Shown one piece after another: positions 57,136-64,000 of a DNA stretch of 64,000 nt. The position numbers were made by a program, and so were the translations under genes. The notes under the pieces were generated by a model. It was given only the letters and a program-made list of their open reading frames with translations, did not search any database and was not told the DNA's origin. Every line of letters starts with the position of its first letter. The first letter of the stretch is position 1. This DNA comes from Sporosarcina sp. P2. GTDB taxonomy: Bacteria > Bacillota > Bacilli > Bacillales_A > Planococcaceae. The DNA lies in assembly GCF_002743255.1 (NCBI RefSeq), contig NZ_PDYY01000018.1:1-64000 (forward strand). Direction: 5' to 3'.

Positions 57136-58545
57136 ATGAAAAGTTTGCAGCAGAAGGTATTAAAGTTTATTGACAAGCAAACGTTGATTCCTCCCGGCTC
57201 TCGTGTATTGGTCGCGTGTTCGGGTGGTGTGGATTCCATGGCACTGCTTCACTTTCTTGCAACGCATCAGCAACCTCTGGTCATTGAAGTAGCGGCCATC
57301 CATGTAGACCACATGTTGCGTGGAGTTGAATCCGCTGAAGATGCGTTTGTTGTGAAGCAACTGTGCGAGGAATTCGGGCTACCCTTTTATTCTGAACAAG
57401 TACCTATTCCGGCTATCTTGGAAAGCCAGGGCGGTAATATGCAACAAGTGTGTCGGCAACAGCGTTATGCGTGTTTCGAACAAACGATGAAAAGCGAGGG
57501 GTTCACGGTTCTCGCAACGGCCCATCATGCAGATGACCAACTAGAGACGGTGATGATTCAATTGAGTAAGGGGCAATCATTAAATGGTATGCCAATACAG
57601 CGGGCAATTGACTTGGGTAAAGTTATACGTCCACTTCTTCCATTGAGAAAGAGCGAATTGTACATGTATGCGTCACATCACGACATCATATTCCGAGAAG
57701 ATCCAAGTAATCAGCAAGACAATTATTTGCGTAATCGTATGCGACATCACGTGCTACCAGTCTTGATGGACGAAAATCCATCCGTCGCGGTCAACACAGT
57801 TCGCCAGACGGAACAACGGCAAGCGGATGAAAGCTTGCTGAATGAGCTTGCGGATCAACATTGGCGTTCGATTGTTACGTATACGCATGAGCAGCTTCCC
57901 TCTTTTCAACGGGAGGCATTTCTTGCTATTCCCCACGCTTTACAAAAGCGCGTGATTCAACTACTATTAAAATGTCTAACTAACCCAGCAACAGAGAACG
58001 CTGAGTGGCATTTTGCATTAGTGGATGAACTGTTACAGCACATTACGAACTCAGACGGAAACGTCGCAATTGATTTGGTGTATGGCTATCGGTTTATCAG
58101 GGAATATGATAAACTGCTAATTACAAAAATGGATATAGATACAGCATCCCTTCGACCAAAAGTACTCGCAAAAGGTACTTGGCATACGTGGGGGAATATT
58201 CAGTTTTACTGGGATCATGCCAACGCACATATAATAGAAGAATGCTCACCTTCCGATGAAGTCAGGTATTTTCAATTACCTGAGTCGGAACTACCGTTAA
58301 CTGTACGGCTTCGGATGACTGGAGACAGAATGTTGATTAAAGGAATGTCCGATCCAAAACGTGTGAATCGGATATTGATTGACGAAAAGATAGGGATCAT
58401 GCAAAGGCAACAGCAGCCTGTCATTACGACAGCAAGCGGTACTGTATGTGCAGTACCTGGTGTACGGTATAGTGAGATGTTTTCACGCCGCCAACCGGAA
58501 GGCGATTCATACATATGGATTACGCGAGAAGGCGAGACAAGATAA
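57136..58545 (+). CDS. tilS: tRNA(Ile)-lysidine synthetase
   Basis: Adds lysine to C34 of tRNA-Ile(CAU), allowing AUA decoding. 469 aa. The N-type ATP-pyrophosphatase motif is [36 protein letters not shown] and [22 protein letters not shown] follow. The C-terminal TilS substrate-binding domains end near WITREGE. AGGAGGGAG precedes the ATG. It forms a unit with hprT and ftsH as in many Firmicutes. Confidence 0.95.
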   Translation: MKSLQQKVLKFIDKQTLIPPGSRVLVACSGGVDSMALLHFLATHQQPLVIEVAAIHVDHMLRGVESAEDAFVVKQLCEEFGLPFYSEQVPIPAILESQGGNMQQVCRQQRYACFEQTMKSEGFTVLATAHHADDQLETVMIQLSKGQSLNGMPIQRAIDLGKVIRPLLPLRKSELYMYASHHDIIFREDPSNQQDNYLRNRMRHHVLPVLMDENPSVAVNTVRQTEQRQADESLLNELADQHWRSIVTYTHEQLPSFQREAFLAIPHALQKRVIQLLLKCLTNPATENAEWHFALVDELLQHITNSDGNVAIDLVYGYRFIREYDKLLITKMDIDTASLRPKVLAKGTWHTWGNIQFYWDHANAHIIEECSPSDEVRYFQLPESELPLTVRLRMTGDRMLIKGMSDPKRVNRILIDEKIGIMQRQQQPVITTASGTVCAVPGVRYSEMFSRRQPEGDSYIWITREGETR

Positions 58546-58564
58546 AATAGAGGGGGACGGGCCG

Positions 58565-59107
58565 ATGATCGCGCAAGATATCGAGCATGTTTTAATTTCA
58601 GAAGAGCAACTAGAGGAGAAAGTCCGAGAACTCGGAGCAACATTAACTGAAGAGTACCGTGAAAAATTCCCATTAGCAGTCGGTGTACTCAAAGGTGCAT
58701 TACCATTCATGAGTGACTTGATCAAACGCATTGATACGTATATCGAGTTAGATTTCATGGATGTTTCTAGTTATGGGAATGCGACAGTTTCATCAGGTGA
58801 AGTGAAAATCATCAAAGATTTGAACACTAGCATAGAAGGTCGCGACGTGTTGATTATTGAAGATATTATTGACAGTGGAAAGACATTGAATTACTTAGTG
58901 GAGCTGTTTAAATACAGAAAAGCAAACTCTATCAAGATCGTAACGCTGTTGGATAAGCCGACAGGGCGTAAAGTAGATTTAAAAGCCGATTATGTAGGTT
59001 TTGACGTACCGGATGCGTTCGTAGTTGGGTACGGCTTGGATTATGCAGAGAAATACCGTAATTTACCTTACATCGGGGTATTGAAGAAGGAAATTTACTC
59101 TTTCTGA
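58565..59107 (+). CDS. hprT: Hypoxanthine phosphoribosyltransferase
   Basis: Purine salvage enzyme, 180 aa. The PRPP loop is [20 protein letters not shown], with [10 protein letters not shown] (flexible loop) and [30 protein letters not shown] as other hallmarks. In B. subtilis HprT also binds FtsH and helps control ftsH. ATG 58565 follows GAGGGGG by eight bases; the open frame further upstream overlaps tilS and is not used. Confidence 0.95.
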   Translation: MIAQDIEHVLISEEQLEEKVRELGATLTEEYREKFPLAVGVLKGALPFMSDLIKRIDTYIELDFMDVSSYGNATVSSGEVKIIKDLNTSIEGRDVLIIEDIIDSGKTLNYLVELFKYRKANSIKIVTLLDKPTGRKVDLKADYVGFDVPDAFVVGYGLDYAEKYRNLPYIGVLKKEIYSF

Positions 59108-59238
59108 CGAATGTGCAATGAACCGGATTGAAGGCTATTTTCCGTAAGGCATTTCTTTTGTTAAGTAGTGTTAATCTATGCTAAAATTTACAATAGTTTT
59201 CTGTTTAGTTTTTGTTGAATGAGATGAGGAGGCTTGGG

Positions 59239-61242
59239 ATGAATCGAATACTTCGATACTTTCTTTTATATGGATTGATCTTCCTAGCAATTATGGGTAT
59301 TTTCAGTTCGCTTAACAATCCAAATCCGAAGATGAAACCAATTCGGTATGATGAATTCGTCACAGCGCTGGAACAAGGAAAAGTCGAAAAAGCAACTTTT
59401 CAACCATTACAGCTTGTGTATGAAGTAAAAGGGGAAATGGCCGGCTACGAAAAAGGTGAAACTTTCGTAACGAACATACCAGAAAATGATATGGACAGTA
59501 TCGGTGAAATTGTCAAAACGACAAGTACTGAGATTGAAATCCTACCGCCAAAAGAAACAAGCGCGTGGGTATCGTTCTTTACAGGACTCGTACCATTCAT
59601 AATTATTATTATCCTTTTCTTCTTCTTACTGAACCAATCACAAGGCGGCGGTGGCGGCAAGGTGATGAACTTCGGGAAAAGTAAAGCGAAACTGCAAACG
59701 GACGATCGGAAGAAAGTACGTTTCAATGATGTTGCAGGTGCAGATGAGGAAAAAGCTGAGCTTGAAGAAGTCGTGGACTTCTTGAAAGATGCTAGTAAGT
59801 TTGTGGAGTTAGGTGCACGGATTCCAAAAGGGATCTTGCTAGTAGGACCTCCAGGTACAGGTAAAACATTGCTTGCACGTGCAGTAGCAGGTGAATCAGG
59901 CGTACCATTCTTCTCGATTTCAGGTTCTGACTTCGTTGAGATGTTCGTAGGTGTAGGTGCTTCTCGAGTGCGCGATTTATTTGAGAATGCCAAGAAAAAC
60001 TCACCATGTATTATTTTTATTGATGAAATTGATGCAGTTGGACGTCAGCGTGGAGCCGGCTTAGGCGGCGGTCACGATGAGCGTGAACAAACATTGAACC
60101 AATTGCTAGTAGAAATGGATGGATTTGAAGGAAACGAAGGAATTATTATCGTTGCCGCTACAAACCGTCCGGATATTTTGGACCCGGCACTTCTTCGTCC
60201 GGGACGTTTTGACCGTCAAATTACGGTTGGCCGTCCTGATGTTAAAGGAAGAGAAGCTGTGTTGAAAGTTCACGCACGAAACAAACCACTTGATGATACA
60301 GTCGATATGAAAGCTCTTGCTCAACGTACTCCAGGATTCTCTGGTGCAGATCTTGAGAACTTATTGAATGAAGCGGCTCTTGTGGCGGCGAGAAGAGATA
60401 AAAAGAAAATCGATATGTCTGACATTGATGAAGCGACAGATCGTGTGATTGCAGGTCCTGCGAAAACAAATCGTGTCATCTCGAAAAAAGAACGAAATAT
60501 CGTTGCGTTCCACGAAGCGGGTCACGTAGTTGTGGGCTTAATGCTTGACGATGCGGAAATCGTCCATAAAGTAACGATTGTTCCTCGTGGGCAAGCTGGC
60601 GGATACGCAGTTATGCTTCCGAAAGAAGACCGCTACTTCATGACAAAACCTGAACTCCTCGACAAAATTGCGGGTCTTCTAGGTGGACGCGTAGCAGAAG
60701 AAATTGTACTTGGTGATGTATCAACCGGTGCACATAACGACTTCCAGCGTGCTACAGGTATTGCGCGTTCGATGGTTACAGAATATGGAATGAGTGATAA
60801 AATCGGTCCGATGCAGTTCGGGCAGACGCAAGGCAGCCAAGTATTCCTTGGACGTGACTTTAACTCTGAACAAAACTATTCTGAAGCGATCGCATACGAG
60901 ATTGATTCTGAAATGCAAATAACTATCAAAGAACAATACGAACGCACAAGACAAATTTTGACTGAAAACCGAGAGTTGCTTAATCTGATTGCAACCACTT
61001 TATTGGATGTCGAAACGTTGGATGCGGAACAAATCAATCACTTGAAGGATCACGGTACTTTACCTGATCGTCCTTACGACAACAACGATGATGACAAGAA
61101 AATTGTAGAAAACTCCCCTGCGGAAACTACAACCCCGGATAGCACGGGTGCGCCATCTGACCCATCAATCGGTGACTTGCCACGTGAAGGTGGAGCGGTA
61201 GATAAGACATTGCCGTCTATTGATGAAGAACGTAGAGACTAA
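59239..61242 (+). CDS. ftsH: Membrane ATP-dependent zinc metalloprotease FtsH
   Basis: A hexameric AAA+ protease, 667 aa. Two membrane helices (~7-27 and ~111-131) flank an extracytoplasmic loop. The AAA module has [17 protein letters not shown] (Walker A), [13 protein letters not shown] (Walker B) and RPGRFDR (second region of homology). The zinc site is HEAGH, with a downstream ligand Asp in the [19 protein letters not shown] region. The acidic, Pro-rich tail is disordered. ATG 59239 follows GAGGAGG by six bases. Confidence 0.96.
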   Translation: MNRILRYFLLYGLIFLAIMGIFSSLNNPNPKMKPIRYDEFVTALEQGKVEKATFQPLQLVYEVKGEMAGYEKGETFVTNIPENDMDSIGEIVKTTSTEIEILPPKETSAWVSFFTGLVPFIIIIILFFFLLNQSQGGGGGKVMNFGKSKAKLQTDDRKKVRFNDVAGADEEKAELEEVVDFLKDASKFVELGARIPKGILLVGPPGTGKTLLARAVAGESGVPFFSISGSDFVEMFVGVGASRVRDLFENAKKNSPCIIFIDEIDAVGRQRGAGLGGGHDEREQTLNQLLVEMDGFEGNEGIIIVAATNRPDILDPALLRPGRFDRQITVGRPDVKGREAVLKVHARNKPLDDTVDMKALAQRTPGFSGADLENLLNEAALVAARRDKKKIDMSDIDEATDRVIAGPAKTNRVISKKERNIVAFHEAGHVVVGLMLDDAEIVHKVTIVPRGQAGGYAVMLPKEDRYFMTKPELLDKIAGLLGGRVAEEIVLGDVSTGAHNDFQRATGIARSMVTEYGMSDKIGPMQFGQTQGSQVFLGRDFNSEQNYSEAIAYEIDSEMQITIKEQYERTRQILTENRELLNLIATTLLDVETLDAEQINHLKDHGTLPDRPYDNNDDDKKIVENSPAETTTPDSTGAPSDPSIGDLPREGGAVDKTLPSIDEERRD

Positions 61243-61250
61243 GCGAACCC

Positions 61251-61281
61251 AACAGCCGACTGTATACAGTCGGCTGTTTTC
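61251..61281 (+). terminator. Terminator after ftsH
   Basis: AACAGCCGACTGTA pairs with TACAGTCGGCTGTT and runs into TTCTT. Confidence 0.88.
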
Positions 61282-61381
61282 TTATGAGGGGGAAACGTGT
61301 TCAGTACGCATTCACAGTATCTCGATGTGAAATTATGATATGATGTACGGGAAAAAGTCAAAGTAAGAGGGGACAACGACT

Positions 61382-62146
61382 ATGTTATTAGTATTAGATA
61401 CAGGCAATACGAATATTGTGTTAGGTGTATATGAAGGGGATCAACTAAAGCACCACTGGCGGATGGAAACCTACCGACATAAAACAGAAGACGAATACGC
61501 CATGCAAGTAAAGGCAATGTTCCAACATGTGGGGATTTCATTCGCTGACATCACGGGCATTATTATTTCATCCGTAGTGCCGCCTGTTATGTTCCCGTTA
61601 GAGCAAATGTGTAAAAAGTACTTTAATCAAAAGCCGATGGTCGTTGGACCTGGCGTGAAAACAGGATTAAATATTAAATATGAAAATCCTCGAGAAGTCG
61701 GTGCAGACCGGATTGTCAATGCGGTGGCAGCGATTCGCGAATACGGGAGCCCGCTCATTATCGTGGACTTTGGAACAGCTACCACGTATTGCTATGTGAA
61801 TGAACATGGCGAATACATGGGTGGCTCCATCGCTCCTGGCATTAAAATCTCTATGGAAGCATTGTTTGATCGTGCCTCTAAACTACCGCGCGTTCAACTC
61901 GCACGGCCGGAGCATGTAGTAGGTAAGAACACCGTTGCTGCTATGCAGTCGGGTATTATTTTTGGTTACGTTGGACAGGTTGAAGGAATAGTCAATCGTA
62001 TAAAAGAAGATTGTGCAGTCGAACCTACTGTAATCGCGACAGGTGGGATGGCAGAATTAATTGCATCTGAAACCGAAGTGATTGATATTGTAGATGACTT
62101 CCTGACGCTAAAAGGATTACATCTGATTTATGAAAGAAATTTGTAA
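61382..62146 (+). CDS. coaX: Type III pantothenate kinase
   Basis: First step of CoA synthesis, 254 aa, ASKHA fold. [15 protein letters not shown] (phosphate-1 motif, catalytic Asp), [25 protein letters not shown] (phosphate-2) and [16 protein letters not shown] are diagnostic. AGAGGGGA precedes the ATG. hslO follows 12 bp later and is probably co-transcribed. Confidence 0.96.
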   Translation: MLLVLDTGNTNIVLGVYEGDQLKHHWRMETYRHKTEDEYAMQVKAMFQHVGISFADITGIIISSVVPPVMFPLEQMCKKYFNQKPMVVGPGVKTGLNIKYENPREVGADRIVNAVAAIREYGSPLIIVDFGTATTYCYVNEHGEYMGGSIAPGIKISMEALFDRASKLPRVQLARPEHVVGKNTVAAMQSGIIFGYVGQVEGIVNRIKEDCAVEPTVIATGGMAELIASETEVIDIVDDFLTLKGLHLIYERNL

Positions 62147-62158
62147 GGAGAGAATAAA

Positions 62159-63028
62159 ATGACAACAGATTACTTAGTAAAAGCATTGGCATTTGAAGGA
62201 CAAATTCGTGCGTATGCGGTGCGTTCAACAGAAACGGTCGGAGAGGTACAAAAGCGTCATCAAATGTGGCCGACAGCGACTGCTGCCTTAGGTCGAACGA
62301 TTTCAGCGTCAGTCATGATGGGTGCTATGTTAAAAGGCGATGATAGCATTACGGTAAAAATTCAGGGCGATGGTCCACTTGGTCCAATTGTCGTGGATGC
62401 TAATGCTAGAGGGGAAGTTCGTGGTTATGTAACGAATCCGCAAACGCACTTGCCGCTAAATGAACAAGGTAAATTAGACGTTCGTGGAGCAGTTGGTACG
62501 GAAGGTATGCTGTCGATCGTAAAAGATCTAGGGTTGAAAGATTACTTTACGGGGCAAGTACCGATTATTTCCGGGGAAATTGCCGAAGACTTCACCCAGT
62601 ACATGGTAGTATCTGAACAAGTGCCATCCGCTGTGGCATTAGGCGTACTCGTTAATCCAGATAACACGGTTAAAGCATCAGGTGGCTTTATTCTGCAAGT
62701 AATGCCAGGTGCTACGGAAGAGACGATTGAATTGCTAGAAGGAAGAATCGCGAACATGACAGCGATTTCTACTATGATTGACAACGGATTGACACCTGAA
62801 GGAATCCTGGAAGAAGTACTAGGCCAGGAACATGTGGAATTCCTCTCTAGAATCGACGTGAAGTTTGATTGTGATTGTTCCAAGGAACGTTTTAGTGAAG
62901 CTATTAAAGGACTTGGAGCTGTAGAAATTCAAGCGATGATCGATGAAGATCATGGTGCGGAAGCGCAATGCCACTTCTGTTTGGAGAAGTATCAATTCTC
63001 TGAGCAAGAGCTTCGTGAATTACTTTGA
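62159..63028 (+). CDS. hslO: Redox-regulated chaperone Hsp33
   Basis: A holdase activated by oxidative unfolding, 289 aa. Core motifs: [53 protein letters not shown] and VRGYVTNP. The C-terminal zinc redox switch has CDCS at ~239-242 and CHFC at ~273-276. AAGGAGAG precedes the ATG. In B. subtilis yacD lies between hslO and cysK; here there is none. Confidence 0.96.
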   Translation: MTTDYLVKALAFEGQIRAYAVRSTETVGEVQKRHQMWPTATAALGRTISASVMMGAMLKGDDSITVKIQGDGPLGPIVVDANARGEVRGYVTNPQTHLPLNEQGKLDVRGAVGTEGMLSIVKDLGLKDYFTGQVPIISGEIAEDFTQYMVVSEQVPSAVALGVLVNPDNTVKASGGFILQVMPGATEETIELLEGRIANMTAISTMIDNGLTPEGILEEVLGQEHVEFLSRIDVKFDCDCSKERFSEAIKGLGAVEIQAMIDEDHGAEAQCHFCLEKYQFSEQELRELL

Positions 63029-63046
63029 TTTTACTCTTAACTACTC

Positions 63047-63085
63047 ACCCGTTGCCGAAAGTGTATTGCGGTAGCGGGTAATTTA
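63047..63085 (+). terminator. Probable terminator after hslO
   Basis: ACCCGTTGCCG pairs with CGGTAGCGGGT through two G-T pairs; only AATTTACTAATTT follows, so the T run is weak. Confidence 0.6.
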
Positions 63086-63117
63086 CTAATTTACATGAAC
63101 TTATATAATCAATTTAG

Positions 63118-63165
63118 AAAGCGCTATCAGCATCCGCGCAAAGGATACTGCCTTGCGGGCATAAC
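63118..63165 (+). other. GC-rich structured patch between hslO and cysK
   Basis: CCGCGCAAAGG and CCTTGCGGG can form an imperfect stem in an otherwise AT-rich spacer, ahead of the cysK promoter. I cannot assign it; it may be 3' untranslated sequence. Confidence 0.25.
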
Positions 63166-63234
63166 GACATCAGGCTTGCAGATCAACCTGTTTAGCGGAG
63201 GAATTGAAAAACCATAATCTTCCGAATGATTATA

Positions 63235-63263
63235 TTGACAAGTAAAATAGAAGGTAGTAATAT
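63235..63263 (+). promoter_or_regulatory. Sigma-A promoter of cysK
   Basis: TTGACA, a 17-bp spacer and TAATAT are near consensus, 50 bp before the cysK start. A CymR site would be expected around here in Bacillus, but I could not identify one with confidence. Confidence 0.78.
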
Positions 63264-63312
63264 TAAGTCAATAAAACATATTAAAATACTTGGTATTGGG
63301 AGCGGATGACAA

Positions 63313-64000
63313 ATGAGTAGAGTGGGAAATTCAGTTATTGATTTGGTAGGTAACACACCGTTAGTAAAATTAAATCGTTTGACAGGTGCAGATGACGCAG
63401 ATGTGTATTTGAAACTTGAATTCTTCAATCCCGGCTCAAGCGTCAAGGATCGTATTGCGCTTGCCATGATCGAGGCGGCAGAAAAAAGCGGTGATCTAAA
63501 AGAAAATAGTACAATCATCGAACCGACTAGTGGCAATACAGGAATTGGGCTTGCTATGATTGCGGCAGCGAAAGGGTATAAATCTGTACTTGTCATGCCA
63601 GACACCATGAGCTTAGAGCGACGCAACTTACTTCGCGCATACGGAGCGGATTTAGTATTGACTCCTGGAGCTGAAGGAATGAAGGGTGCAATCTCGAAAG
63701 CCGAGCAATTAGCAGAAGAAAACGGCTGGTTCCTACCGCAGCAGTTCAATAATGAAGCAAACCCAGAAGTTCACCGTCTGACAACGGGACCCGAAATCGC
63801 GAATGCCTTGGATCAAGTAGATGCATTTATCTCGGGAATCGGGACGGGCGGTACAATTACAGGAGCAGGCGGCGTGCTAAAAGAGCGTTTCCCTGGAATT
63901 AATATCGTAGCGGTAGAGCCGGAAGATTCAGCGATATTATCTGGCGGTAAGCCAGGACCACATAAGATTCAAGGTATCGGTGCGGGATTCGTGCCGGAAG
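63313..64000 (+). CDS. cysK: Cysteine synthase A (5' part, runs off the window)
   Basis: PLP-dependent O-acetylserine sulfhydrylase. The visible 229 codons contain [35 protein letters not shown] (PLP Lys in SVKDR), [31 protein letters not shown] and the phosphate loop [13 protein letters not shown] 63313 follows GGGAGCGG by about seven bases. The 3' end lies beyond the window. Confidence 0.95.
   Translation, partial: MSRVGNSVIDLVGNTPLVKLNRLTGADDADVYLKLEFFNPGSSVKDRIALAMIEAAEKSGDLKENSTIIEPTSGNTGIGLAMIAAAKGYKSVLVMPDTMSLERRNLLRAYGADLVLTPGAEGMKGAISKAEQLAEENGWFLPQQFNNEANPEVHRLTTGPEIANALDQVDAFISGIGTGGTITGAGGVLKERFPGINIVAVEPEDSAILSGGKPGPHKIQGIGAGFVPE

Noticed and set aside
58448-58564. N-terminal extension of hprT overlapping tilS
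   Set aside because: Open frame only; ATG 58565 has GAGGGGG and gives the standard length and N-terminus.

Overview
The window is chromosomal DNA from an endospore-forming, low-GC Gram-positive bacterium. It carries sspF, spoVG, spoVT, fin, yabP/yabQ, spoIIE and ytaF. From about 14.9 kb onward the gene order follows the origin-proximal arm of Bacillus subtilis almost gene for gene (yaaO to cysK). Differences from Bacillus (yabG, yabS, yabT and yacD absent; several insertions) and the protein sequences suggest a Planococcaceae member such as Sporosarcina. That placement is inference.

Left end (1-1300): the 3' end of a 5S rRNA with its terminator, a 21-bp-phased intergenic repeat, a small unknown gene and an Xre-type regulator, both genes on the minus strand. 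Region 1640-14760 is an accessory island between the rRNA operon and yaaO, where B. subtilis has csfB-xpaC-yaaN. A near-consensus sigma-A promoter followed at once by a long dyad leads into five co-directional genes: a two-domain NodB-type deacetylase lipoprotein, a TviB/WbpO-like UDP-HexNAc dehydrogenase, a membrane hyaluronan-synthase-like GT2 with an N-terminal PilZ-like domain, a membrane-anchored deacetylase-like protein, and a GH18-like lipoprotein fused in frame to a complete small Xre repressor that has its own ribosome-binding site and ATG. Two paralogous MalT-like STAND ATPases follow; only the first keeps its LuxR helix-turn-helix. I read the whole as an undescribed uronic-acid-containing, deacetylated exopolysaccharide system with its own regulators.

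14.9-29.6 kb is the conserved block yaaO-tmk-darA-yaaR-holB-ricT-yabA-trmN6-yazA-rsmI, abrB (minus), metG, tatD, yabE, rnmV, rsmA, veg and sspF. 29.7-34.5 kb is a second accessory insertion: a chitin-active AA10 monooxygenase with four chitin-binding modules, an S-layer-homology protein, a small membrane protein, a nitronate monooxygenase and a DUF2200 protein.

34.6-45.9 kb resumes the conserved order with ispE, purR, ridA, spoVG, glmU, prs, ctc, pth, fin, mfd and spoVT. 45.9-48.8 kb is a third insertion: a malic enzyme preceded by four GTGAA-N4-TTCAC palindromes, a second copy of the 21-bp-phased repeat, and ytaF. 48.9-64.0 kb holds yabM, yabN, rqcP, yabP, yabQ, divIC, yabR, a lone tRNA-Met on the minus strand, spoIIE, tilS, hprT, ftsH, coaX, hslO and the 5' part of cysK, which runs off the end.

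The core genes serve replication and DNA repair, tRNA and rRNA modification, cell-wall precursor and nucleotide synthesis, cell division and sporulation. The islands carry cell-surface and carbon-metabolism functions.
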